Positions 41,077 through 49,800 of a stretch of DNA of 64,000 bases are shown in pieces. Location of the stretch: the NCBI RefSeq assembly GCF_009755605.1, contig NZ_WPNZ01000018.1, positions 1 to 64,000 on the forward strand. The letters are read 5' to 3'. The translations under genes were made by a program, and so were the position numbers. The notes beneath the pieces are model-generated. The model made no database searches, had not been told where the DNA came from, and saw only the letters and a program-made list of their open reading frames with translations. This stretch comes from Streptomyces typhae (lineage in GTDB: Bacteria > Actinomycetota > Actinomycetes > Streptomycetales > Streptomycetaceae). The first letter of the stretch is position 1. Every line of letters begins with the position of its first letter.

Positions 41077-41610
41077 ATGAGTGAACCGCTGAATGTCGCC
41101 TGGCCCGCCGACCCGCCCACCGCGCGGGTGTTACCGGCGACGCGCCCCGAGTCCCCACCCAGAGCCACCGGATCGGGCGCCGCCGAGGAGTACGGTCTGC
41201 TGCTCGTCGACGACCACGAGGACAACCTCTTCGCCCTGGAACAGGCCCTGGCGCCGCTGGGACGGCGGATGTTCCGGGCCGGCAGCGGCGAACAGGCGCT
41301 GCGCTGCGTATTGCGCGAGAAGATCGCGGTGGTGGTGATGGACCTGCTGCTGCCCGGCATGGACGGCTTGGAGACCGTGACGTATCTGCGCCGCCTGGAG
41401 CACACCCGGCTGCTGCCCGTGGTCCTGGTCACCGGTGTCGGGCGTGACGACGCCGTGGCCGAGCGGGCCTACCGGCTCGGCGTGGGCGGATTTCTGCTCA
41501 AGCCCATCGACCCGTGGTCGCTGCGCACCCATGTCCGCACGCTCGCCGAGCTCTATGTCCACGCCCGCCACCCCGGCACCGCCGGCACCGGCCCGCAGCC
41601 GGGTGGTTGA
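41077..41610 (+). CDS. Stand-alone response-regulator receiver protein
   Basis: 177 residues: a Pro/Ala-rich tail of about 38, then one receiver domain. The acidic pair is in LLLVDDHEDN, the phospho-acceptor Asp in VVVMDLLLPGMDG, the Thr in VLVTGVG and the Lys in FLLKPIDP, all intact. No output domain follows; only a short Gly/Pro tail. Such single-domain receivers work by phosphorelay or protein-protein contact. The similarity of its receiver to that of large hybrid kinases suggests a partner of that type, and one lies at 46.8 kb, though a link is unproven. No kinase is adjacent. Confidence 0.9.
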   Translation: MSEPLNVAWPADPPTARVLPATRPESPPRATGSGAAEEYGLLLVDDHEDNLFALEQALAPLGRRMFRAGSGEQALRCVLREKIAVVVMDLLLPGMDGLETVTYLRRLEHTRLLPVVLVTGVGRDDAVAERAYRLGVGGFLLKPIDPWSLRTHVRTLAELYVHARHPGTAGTGPQPGG

Positions 41611-41955
41611 GTCGGTTCGACGGGCAGGTTCGATGTGAAGGTCTTCCGTGCGGGCGGAACGCTTTCTGTGAAGGTCTTTTATGACGTCTCTGTGAGATCG
41701 AGGCGGGTTCGCAGTGCGTTCGTGGCGCGTTCGCCGTGGGACATACTCACTCCCCGTCTCACTCCTTCGGCCTTTCACCTATGGCTGCACCCGAAGGGAA
41801 GAGAGCGGAAGTTCACTCTCGTGAGTGCTCCTCGGATCCAATCGACCGTTCCTTCCCGCCGGGTTCCACGCCGCCTCTTCCCACTTCGCGCAGGGGGTCC
41901 AAGTGCCTTGTTCCGATACCGATATGACGCCGTGCGGTGCAGTGAGCCGGTGCCT
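41611..41955. other. Gene-poor stretch
   Basis: About 345 bp between the receiver gene and the next small frame. It is lower in GC than its neighbours, and open frames here have no recognisable domain or good ribosome sites. Nothing further can be said. Confidence 0.4.
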
Positions 41956-42135
41956 GTGAATGACGAAGTGCGGTGGCATCACCTGTGGGTACGTGCGGCG
42001 AACGCCCGTGTCACGGCCGGTGAGAGGCTCCGGACCAGTCTTGCGCTGGTCGAGGAGAACCATCGGCTCCTCGACGAGCACTATCGGCTCCGACGGCAGA
42101 GCCGCAGCGTGCTGCGGGGCACCGCGTCGAGCTGA
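41956..42135 (+). CDS. Possible small basic helical protein (59 residues)
   Basis: From a GTG the frame encodes NDEVRWHHLWVRAANARV and then a strongly helical, charged tail with heptad-like Leu spacing (LRTSLALVEENHRLLDEHYRL). The composition suggests a real short helical protein, but there is no clear ribosome site and the frame continues open upstream for another 107 codons with less protein-like sequence. Not recognised; could be the end of a longer gene. Confidence 0.35.
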   Translation: MNDEVRWHHLWVRAANARVTAGERLRTSLALVEENHRLLDEHYRLRRQSRSVLRGTASS

Positions 42136-42433
42136 CAGGTGACGCGGAGAGACATCTCCACGGTCAATCCACGGCCGGAAATTGTGTGCTCGGCGGTCTC
42201 CGCCGACTCCCCCACATCACTCACCTGTGCCAAGGTAGGTACTTCAATGGGTGCAGCCGCAGTTGCTCACCGCCTGGCCGGGGCCACCTCATACGGGCAA
42301 TCGGTACGCCAGGTTGTTGAGCAAGGGCTATTCTCAGCCACACGTACCAGCTGATCGAAACACGCATGTGGTGCGTCGCGGGCGTTCCCACTGTCCGCTG
42401 CCAAGGCCGAAGAACCGAGAAAGGGCCGACCTT
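42136..42433. other. Noncoding leader upstream of the H1-like gene
   Basis: Nearly 300 bp of lower GC than the surroundings, with no supported gene. It should contain the promoter of the histone-H1-like gene. A long 5' leader is possible. Confidence 0.45.
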
Positions 42434-43246
42434 ATGACTGATTCCACGACCACCGCCACGGCACTGGCATCGCAGTACGCCGCGCAGGTCACCAGCGACC
42501 TCGAACGCAACGTCAAGGAGCAGGAACGTATCCGTGCGGAGATCGACACTCTTCAGGAGCAGCTGACCGCTCTGCTGCACGACCACACGGTGCTCACCAA
42601 CATCGGTCAGGCGCTGGACACCCCGTCCGCGCCCGCCGAGTCGGGCCAGGCGACGAAGGACGCGGTGGTTCCCGCTCCCCGCAGCAAGGGCTCCGCCTCG
42701 TCCGGCAAGGCCAAGCAGCAGTCCGCGGCCAAGAAGACCGGCTCGACGCGGCGCCCGGCGGCCAAGAAGCAGGCGGGCAGGACCGCTCCCGCCAAGACCG
42801 CGACCACCAAGTCGGCGCCTGCCAAGTCGGCATCCACGAAGGCCACGACCGCCAAGGCGACCGCCACCAAGGCCACCGCGGCCAAGTCCGCCCCGGCCAA
42901 GTCCGCCCCGGCCAAGGCCACCGCCGCCAAGCCCACCGCCGCCAAGCCCGCCGAGACCACTCTCGTGGACCTCGTGCGCGGCCACCTCGCCGCGCAGTCC
43001 GAGCCGCGCTCCGCTGCCGAAGTCGCCACCGACCTCGGCAAGGCGCACCCCGAGCGCGGCATCAAGACCACCGTCGTGCGCACCACGCTCGAGAACCTGG
43101 TCGCCAAGAACCGCGCCCAGCGCAGCAAGCAGGGCACGTCGGTCTTCTACACGGCGCCCGACGACGCCCCCGCCGCCCAGGACAAGACTGACAAGGCCGA
43201 CAAGCCCAAGGCCCAGGCCCAGACCAAGGCCGAGCCGAGCCAGTGA
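42434..43246 (+). CDS. Histone-H1-like nucleoid protein with C-terminal winged-helix-like domain
   Basis: 270 residues in three parts. The N-terminus (about 1-60) is a helical, probably coiled-coil segment (SDLERNVKEQERIRAEIDTL). The middle (about 85-180) is a Lys/Ala/Pro/Thr-rich, strongly basic tail with repeats of the AAKATAAKSAPAK type, like eukaryotic H1 and bacterial H1-like proteins. The C-terminus (about 180-250; VDLVRGHLAAQSEPRSAAEV, then TTLENLVAKNRAQR) resembles a small winged-helix domain. Predicted to bind and condense DNA, perhaps dimerising through the first part. The ATG follows AAAGGG. The order basic tail then wing is the reverse of H1. Confidence 0.82.
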   Translation: MTDSTTTATALASQYAAQVTSDLERNVKEQERIRAEIDTLQEQLTALLHDHTVLTNIGQALDTPSAPAESGQATKDAVVPAPRSKGSASSGKAKQQSAAKKTGSTRRPAAKKQAGRTAPAKTATTKSAPAKSASTKATTAKATATKATAAKSAPAKSAPAKATAAKPTAAKPAETTLVDLVRGHLAAQSEPRSAAEVATDLGKAHPERGIKTTVVRTTLENLVAKNRAQRSKQGTSVFYTAPDDAPAAQDKTDKADKPKAQAQTKAEPSQ

Positions 43247-43306
43247 TGTCCTCCCGAGGGTGACACGTACGGAATAGGGGGCGTCCATCGAGCATTGGCT
43301 TCAGAC

Positions 43307-43738
43307 ATGACTGACACACCCTTCGACCCACGCGCCCTGCTCGCCGAGAGCCGGCTCGGTGTGCTCGCGACGATCAAGGCGGACGGGCGCCCCCAGCTCT
43401 CCCCCGTCACCCCCTTCTACGACCGGGGAGCCGATGTCATCCAGGTGTCGATGACCGAAGGGCGGGCCAAGACGGTGAATCTCCGTCGTGACCCGCGGGC
43501 CACCCTCGAAGTCACCAGGTCCGACGGCTGGGCCTGGGCCACGGCCGAGGGCACGGCGACACTCACCGGCCCCGGCAGCGACCCGCACGGCCCCGAGGTC
43601 GAGGCCCTGGTGCGCTATTACCGTGCCGCCGCCGGGGAGCACCCCGACTGGGACGAGTACCGCGCGGTGATGGTCTCCGACCGCAGGGTCCTCATGACGA
43701 TGGCGGTCACCCACGTGTACGGCGGCAAGGTCCGCTGA
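43307..43738 (+). CDS. PPOX-class F420/FMN-dependent flavoprotein
   Basis: 143 residues of the pyridoxamine-5'-phosphate-oxidase-like split-barrel fold: LGVLATIKADGRPQLSPV, KTVNLRRDPRATLEV and the C-terminal RVLMTMAVTHVYG block. Members of this group use F420 or flavin to reduce small compounds or, in some cases, to bind haem or biliverdin. Length is standard. An ATG is chosen over a TTG four codons earlier. It is convergent with the next gene, 22 bp away. Substrate unknown. Confidence 0.9.
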   Translation: MTDTPFDPRALLAESRLGVLATIKADGRPQLSPVTPFYDRGADVIQVSMTEGRAKTVNLRRDPRATLEVTRSDGWAWATAEGTATLTGPGSDPHGPEVEALVRYYRAAAGEHPDWDEYRAVMVSDRRVLMTMAVTHVYGGKVR

Positions 43739-43760
43739 CTCACCACGGTGGTGCGGGGGT

Positions 43761-44981
43761 TCAGTTCCCGGACCGCCACCCGATCGTGATCTCGGGGTAA
43801 GCGGCGTCCGCGGTGTCGAGCGACGGTGACGCCGTGGTGCGGCCACGCAGCCGGCTGTCGAAGAAGGCGCGCACGTAGTCACCGGTGACCGCGTGCGCGC
43901 GCCGTCCCTCGGCCGTGCCGAAGAACCTGGCGAAGCGCTCCGCGGTCCACACTTCGTCGAGCTTCAGCTCGACGCCGAGGGTGGCCAGGTCGTTGAAGCT
44001 GTAGTGCCGCGCGCCTGCCAGGACCATGCGGCGTCCCCACGCCGTGTGGTGGGCCATGAAGTCGGTCCACGTCGGCAGTTCCATGGGCTCGGTGAACAGC
44101 AGGAAGGGCTGCCCGAGGCCGCTCTGGACGGCGTCCGTCTGCAGGGCGCCGTCCAGGCACGCGCCCGCGGTGAACCGGGAGTCGGTGCGCAGCGCTTCGG
44201 CGGCGGCGGAACCGCCGAGGGAGTGACCGAACACTCCGGCGCCGCCGCGCCGTACCGACCGCACGACGTCGGCGGGCAGCCGCGCCGCCCGCTTGCCCGT
44301 GAGGACGTCGAGCACGAAGCTCAGGTCCGCGGCGCGCACGTCGGAGTACTTGCGCAGCACCGCCTGGTCACCGGTGGCCGGGTTCTGCGGGATGACGCGT
44401 CCGTCGGGGAGCTCGGCCGGGCCGTCGTAGGTGTGGTTCACCGCGATGACGACGTAGCCGTGGCTCGCGAGGTCCTGGGCGAAGGTCGTACCGGTGGCGG
44501 CGGGGTCCTGCCGGCCGGGGCCGAAGAACACGACGGGCGCGTCCCGCAGCCGCGGGTGCACGGGGGCGTTCCACCAGGCGCCGGTGCGCACCCGTGCCAG
44601 TGAGCCCGGGGGCAGTTCGAAGCGCTGCTCGACGACCGGTTCGAGGCCGGGCGTGAGGTAGCGGGCGCGCTCACCGCGGGGCGCCGCGGTGGCGTACCAG
44701 ACCTGGACCATCAGTTCGCGCGGTGTCGTGGTGGGCGCGAACGGGTCGTCGCGGCGGTCGTCGACGAGGTGACAGGTCCGGGTGCCGACCGCGTACGGTC
44801 CTGTGGGCGCGGGCAGTGCCACGGGGTCTTCGGCGGGTGTGGCGGGGGCACCCGCGGGGGAAGCAGCGGCCCGGGTGGCTCCGAGCCCCGCGGTGGCACC
44901 GGCGGCCACAGCGGTCGCCCCCCACACCGACGCGCGAAGTATGGACCGGCGCGGAAGCTTTCCCGACGGCTCGTCAGTCAT
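43761..44981 (-). CDS. Tat-exported alpha/beta hydrolase, PAF-acetylhydrolase-like
   Basis: 406 residues. The N-terminus has a twin-arginine motif (PRRSILRASVWG) and an Ala-rich signal, so it is exported folded. The catalytic domain resembles the platelet-activating-factor acetylhydrolase family: VFFGPG oxyanion strand, nucleophile Ser in GVFGHSLGGSAAAE, and the late ARHYSFNDL segment carrying the probable His. Expected to hydrolyse short esters or lipid acetyl groups outside the cell. GAGGAG precedes the ATG. It is convergent with the PPOX gene and is followed upstream by a DUF3533 gene on the same strand, 124 bp away, which may or may not be co-transcribed. Confidence 0.87.
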   Translation of the reverse strand: MTDEPSGKLPRRSILRASVWGATAVAAGATAGLGATRAAASPAGAPATPAEDPVALPAPTGPYAVGTRTCHLVDDRRDDPFAPTTTPRELMVQVWYATAAPRGERARYLTPGLEPVVEQRFELPPGSLARVRTGAWWNAPVHPRLRDAPVVFFGPGRQDPAATGTTFAQDLASHGYVVIAVNHTYDGPAELPDGRVIPQNPATGDQAVLRKYSDVRAADLSFVLDVLTGKRAARLPADVVRSVRRGGAGVFGHSLGGSAAAEALRTDSRFTAGACLDGALQTDAVQSGLGQPFLLFTEPMELPTWTDFMAHHTAWGRRMVLAGARHYSFNDLATLGVELKLDEVWTAERFARFFGTAEGRRAHAVTGDYVRAFFDSRLRGRTTASPSLDTADAAYPEITIGWRSGN

Positions 44982-45105
44982 GTGCTGTCTTCTCCTCGAT
45001 GGCTCGGATGTGCGTGCGGTGCCTGCCGCATGACCCTATGCCGGTCGGGCAGACCGCCGCGCCGGGGGCCGCCGCGCCGTGCTCCCGGGCCGCTGTGCCG
45101 GTCCG

Positions 45106-46323
45106 TCAGGTCGCCGCGTGGGCCGGGCCGCTCCGACGGATCTCCCGTCCGCCCGGGTGGCGGTGGCGCCACATCCAGAACACCGTGCTTGCGACGAGGG
45201 CCCAGCCCGCGAGCACGAGGTACGGGAAGAGGTGCTGGTGGCCGTTGAAGTACACGGCCGTGTGCTGGGCGTTGACCGAGGCTCCCGGGGGCAGCCAGCG
45301 GCCGATGTGTCCGAGCGCGGAGGGCAGCAGCGGCCAGGACACGGCGCCGCCCGACGACGGGTTGCCGAGGAGCACCATCAGGCCCCAGGTCGGGATCATC
45401 GACCACCTCCCGACCAGGGTGTTGAACATGGTGAAGACCATGCCGGAGGTGAACATGGTCAGCGCGAGGACGAGCCAGGACTGGACGAACGGCAGATCCA
45501 GGGCGCCGAGCCACCAGTCGACCACGGCGGCGATGGCGAAGGCGCCGAGCAGCGCGTAGGCAAGGGTGAATCCGATGCGCTCGGCGGGATTGAGTCCGCG
45601 GGCGTGCACGCTGAGCTGGATGGCGCCGACGAAGCCGATGATGACCGCGGCCAGGGAGATGTAGAAGATGGCCAGGCCGCGCGGGTCTCCCGGTTGCAGG
45701 GGGTTGAGGTCGGTGACGGTCACCGGGACCTTCATGGTCTGCCCCACCTTCGCCGCGGTCTTGGCGAGCAGTTCGGCCACCGATGCCCCGGAGGCGGCGG
45801 AGACGTCGAAGTGGACGCGCCCGCCCTGGCGGGCGTCGAGGATCGCGAAGACCTTCTGCTGCTCCACCGCCTCGCGGGCGGCGTCCACCGTGTCGTAGCG
45901 GTGGACCTCCACCGAGGCGTCGAGTGCCTTCTCCATGCCGCTCAGGAAGGCCTCGCCCCGGGTGCCCTGCTCCGCTCCGACGACCGCTGTCGGCACCTGG
46001 CGCGGGGTGGGGTTGGCCATCGCGTACGTGTAGGAGCCCGCGAAGAGCCCGGCGGCCGCGGCCAGGATGAACAGCAGCACGGTGGCAGGCAGGAACGGGG
46101 AGTCCTTGAAGGCCTCCCACCGCTGCGGCCAGCCGGGCTTCCGGGCGTGTTCTCCGTGCGGAGGCCGCTCGCCGTGCGAGGGCCGTTCTTCGTACGGAGG
46201 CTGCTTCCCGTGCGGAGGCTGCTGTCCTTGCGAGGGCTGTTCTTCGTACGGAGGCTGCTCTCCTCGCGGAGGCTGCGGGTGGGCCCCGTCCGACGAGCGG
46301 GAACTTTCGGGAATGTCAGACAT
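45106..46323 (-). CDS. DUF3533/ABC-2-like membrane protein with repetitive N-terminal tail
   Basis: 405 residues. The first 60 are a Pro/Gln/Glu/His-rich repetitive tail, presumably cytosolic. A transmembrane helix (about 77-100) is followed by an extracellular domain (about 105-215), then five more helices (about 215-395). That layout and NPTPRQVPTAVVG ahead of the extracellular domain match DUF3533/YhgE-Pip-like proteins, related to ABC-2 permeases but without an ATPase. Some relatives are phage or toxin receptors, but function here is unknown. It is the only gene in its immediate group with no obvious operon partner. Confidence 0.83.
   Translation of the reverse strand: MSDIPESSRSSDGAHPQPPRGEQPPYEEQPSQGQQPPHGKQPPYEERPSHGERPPHGEHARKPGWPQRWEAFKDSPFLPATVLLFILAAAAGLFAGSYTYAMANPTPRQVPTAVVGAEQGTRGEAFLSGMEKALDASVEVHRYDTVDAAREAVEQQKVFAILDARQGGRVHFDVSAASGASVAELLAKTAAKVGQTMKVPVTVTDLNPLQPGDPRGLAIFYISLAAVIIGFVGAIQLSVHARGLNPAERIGFTLAYALLGAFAIAAVVDWWLGALDLPFVQSWLVLALTMFTSGMVFTMFNTLVGRWSMIPTWGLMVLLGNPSSGGAVSWPLLPSALGHIGRWLPPGASVNAQHTAVYFNGHQHLFPYLVLAGWALVASTVFWMWRHRHPGGREIRRSGPAHAAT
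46143..46284 (-). repeat. Tandem coding repeats in the DUF3533 N-terminal tail
   Basis: About six imperfect 21-24-bp units encode QPPYEEQ / QPPHGKQ / RPSHGER-type heptads. The same unit at DNA level (GGAGGCTGC and TTCTTCGTACGG blocks) recurs, so it expanded by slippage and can change in copy number without frameshift. Confidence 0.72.
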
Positions 46324-46504
46324 GACGCAACGCTAGATCATCCGGCTGCGGGAACCGGCGGGGCAGGCGCCCGTGACCAGGTGATTCTTGCGTCGGGGCG
46401 GTGGATCCCCGCATGTGGCTGCGGGGCGCGGGCACGGTCCCCGAGGATGGACGGCGTCGGTAAGTCGTCGTTCGGGCGTGCGGCCCTGGGTGGGGGGATG
46501 AGTC

Positions 46505-46831
46505 GTGCCACAGCAGTTGACCATGAGGCTCGGTGACGGCACGGAGGAGGCCGCCGTGTTCGAGGTCGACGTCGATGTCGACCCTAGCGCCGGTGACCTC
46601 GATCTGGCGGCCGGGGGCGGAGTGGCAGCGCGGGCACGGGTGTCGCTCGACGAGGCACTCGACCAGGTGCGACCGACGCTGTCCAGGGTGGCCGAGACCC
46701 TGCGCGAGCTGGGGCCCGACACCGCGGAGCTGGAGTTCGGCCTGAAGATGGGCGGCGAGACGGGTGTGATCATCGCCAAGGGGACGGCCGAAGTGAACTT
46801 CTCCGTCCGACTGACGTGGAACCGCCCCTGA
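46505..46831 (+). CDS. Trypco1 (trypsin-co-occurring domain 1) protein
   Basis: 108 residues with an alternating beta pattern: RLGDGTEEAAVFEVDVDV, then a helix (LDEALDQVRPTLSRVAETLREL) and a LEFGLKMGGETGVIIAKGTAEVNFSVRLTW strand pair. This is the Trypco1 (CU044_2847) pattern, defined by its repeated association with trypsin-like and STAND proteins in bacterial conflict-type or signalling loci. It is four bases ahead of just such a fusion protein, so the two are co-translated. The role is probably to act as an adaptor or ligand of the protease/STAND protein. GTG start. Confidence 0.8.
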   Translation: MPQQLTMRLGDGTEEAAVFEVDVDVDPSAGDLDLAAGGGVAARARVSLDEALDQVRPTLSRVAETLRELGPDTAELEFGLKMGGETGVIIAKGTAEVNFSVRLTWNRP

Positions 46832-46835
46832 CCCG

Positions 46836-49800
46836 ATGGGAGCGCAGCGCGAGGGTTTCGTCGTCAAGGTCCGCGACACGGCGACGGGGGCGCCGGTCGG
46901 CGTCGGCTTCGTCGTCGGCGACAAGGAGATCGTGACCTGCGCCCATGTGGTCAATGTGGCCCTCGGGCGGCAGAAGGGCTGTGCGGAGCAGCCGCCGGGC
47001 GACGCCCGGGTGCAGGTCGAGTTCGTGCTGCTCGGCGACGCGGAGGGGGCACCGCTGCGGCACTGCCGCATCGGTTCGTGGGACCCGCCGCCGGCGGACG
47101 GCGCACCGGGCAGGGACGTGGCGGGACTCGTACTCGTCGGTGGTGACACGCTGCCCGTCAGCGCGGGGGCGGCCCGGCTCATCGACGCCCGTACGGGCCT
47201 GGCCGGCGACACACGGGTGAAGGCGTTCGGCTATCCCGGCAATCCGCCGCGGAAGGCGAGCGGCGCCTGGAGCACCTGTGTGCTGCGGGGCGCGGTCGGC
47301 GGCGGGCTCGTGCAGTTGGACGCGGAGAGCGAGTCCGCGCTGCGGGCCCAGCCCGGGTACAGCGGATCGCCGGTCATCATCACGGACCGGTGGGGTGACG
47401 CCGTCGTCGGGATGCTCGCCCTCGCGAGCCGGGAGGGCGCCGCCCACGACGCGTACGCCGTGCCGCTGTCGGAGGTCTCCGCCGCCTGGCCCGAGGCCCT
47501 GGGGCGGGGTGTGCTGCCGCCGTGCCCCTACCGGGGACTGCAGGCGTTCAGCGCCGAGGACGCCCTGGCGGGTGTGTTCGTCGGGCGGGAGCGCGAGGTG
47601 GAACGGCTGCGGACGATGGTGCGGACGCAGCCGCTCGTGATGGTGACGGGGCCCTCGGGAGTGGGCAAGTCCTCGCTCGTGGCCGCGGGCCTGCAACCCG
47701 AACTCGCGACGGAGGGGTGGGCGGTCGCCTCGTTCCGGCCGGGGATGTCGCCCTTCGACGCCGTGGCCCGCGCCCTGCTCGAACTGGAGCACCCGCGGCG
47801 GACGCCCAGCCTTGAGGAGCTGGAGCACCGGGCGCGCGCCCTGCGGGAGGAGGGGTTCTGGACGGTCGCCTCGCGGCTGCGGCTGCTCACGGGACGCCGG
47901 ATCGCACTGATCGCCGACCAGTTCGAGGAGGTCCTGAGCGGCAGCGCCGACCGGGCGCAGCAGCTGGAGTTCCTGGAGCGGCTGCTCCCGCCCGCGGACG
48001 CCGCACAGGACCCCGGGGTCCGGCTGGTGGCGACCCTGCGGGCCGACTTCCTGCCCGACCTGCTCGAACTGCCGGACATCGGGCCCCGTCTCCAGGACCG
48101 GCAGCTGAACGTGTCCCCGCTGGACGAGGCGGCCCTCATCCGGGTGATCGTCGAACCGGCGTCGGTCGCCGGGGTCACCTTCACGCCCGGCCTGGCCGAG
48201 GCCATCGCCGCCGAGGCGAGCAGGGCCGCGGGCAGCCTGCCCCTCCTGGAGTTCACCCTGACGGAGCTGTGGGCGCTCCAGCACGACCGGCGCCTCAGCT
48301 TCGACAGCTATCAGAGCCTCGGCGGTGTCTCGGGGGCGCTGAACCAGCACGCGGAGAAGGCCTACCGCCTGCTGGCGCAGCACCTGGACGAGCCGCGGAT
48401 CCGCCGGGTCCTGCTGTCCATGGTCCGCGCCCGCGGCGGCGCCACGAGCGCCGTCCGCGTCACCGTGCACCGCGCGCACCTCGGCAAGGACTGGTACATC
48501 GCGCAGCTCCTCGCCGATCCCGAGCAGCGCCTCGTGGTCCTCGGCAGCGGCGGGCCCGACACCGCGGAGATCGCCCACGAGGCGCTGATCCGGGAGTGGG
48601 CGCGGCTCGCCGCCTGGGTGGAGGAGGACGCCGACTTCCAGCAGTGGCTCGCCGTGGTCGAGGAGCGGGCGACGGAGGCGGACCTGCTGTCCGCGACGCG
48701 TCTCGCGGAGGCCGACCGCTGGCTGGGCGAGCGCGCGGCCGACATCCCCGGAGCCGTCGCCGACCTCATCGAGTTCAGCCGCGACGAGATCACCGCGCAG
48801 CAGCGCACGGAGCAGATGCTCAGCGCGTCCCAGGAGCTGACCGCGCAGCTCCAGCAGCGTTCGGCCGAGCTGGAGGCCTCGCAGCGGGCGTTGCAGGCGT
48901 CCAACACCGAGCTGGAGCACAAGGCGGAGCTGCTCGCGCGGCAGAACCGCGACATCGAGATCAAGAACAGCGAGATCGAGGAGGCCCGGCAGGTCCTGGA
49001 GGAGCGCGCCGAGCAGCTCGCGATGTCGATGCGCTACAAGTCCGAGTTCCTCGGGAACATGTCGTACGAGCTGCGTTCGCCCCTCAACTCGCTGCTGATC
49101 CTCGCCAAGCTCCTCGCCGACAACGGCGAGGGCAACCTCACGCCCCGGCAGGTGGAGTTCGCCGAGACGATCCACGGAGCGGGCTCGGACCTGCTCCAGC
49201 TCATCAGCGACATCCTCGATCTGTCGCGGGTCGAGGCGGGCAAGATGGACGTCAGCGCGACCCGGATCGCCCTCGTCCAGCTCGTGGACTACGTGGAGGC
49301 CACGTTCCGGCCGCTGACCGAGGAGAAGGGGCTCGACTTCTCCGTGCGCCTGTCGCCGGAGCTGCCCGCCACGCTGTACACCGACGAGAGCCGTGTGCTG
49401 CAGGTGCTGCGCAACCTCCTGTCCAACGCGGTGAAGTTCACCGACGCGGGGATGGTGCGGCTCTCCGTGGAGCCCGGCGGCGCCGAGGTGCCCGACGCGA
49501 TCCGGGAGCAGCTCTGGGAGGCGGGTTCGCTGCACTCACCGCAGGACGGTCTGATCGCGTTCTCGGTGTCGGACAGCGGCATCGGCATCCCTGCCGGGAA
49601 GATGCGGGTGATCTTCGAGGCGTTCCAGCAGCTGGACGGCACGACCAGCCGCAAGTACGGCGGTACGGGGCTCGGGCTCGCGATCAGCCGGGAGGTCGCG
49701 CGGGTGCTCGGGGGCGAGATCCACGCGGTGAGCGAGCCGACACGCGGCTCCACGTTCACGCTGTACCTGCCGGTGCACTCGCTCGAGCTGCCGTCGCACG

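Noticed and set aside
42139..42354. Short plus-strand frame before the H1-like gene
   Set aside because: No ribosome site, no recognisable domain, and it lies where a promoter and leader are expected.
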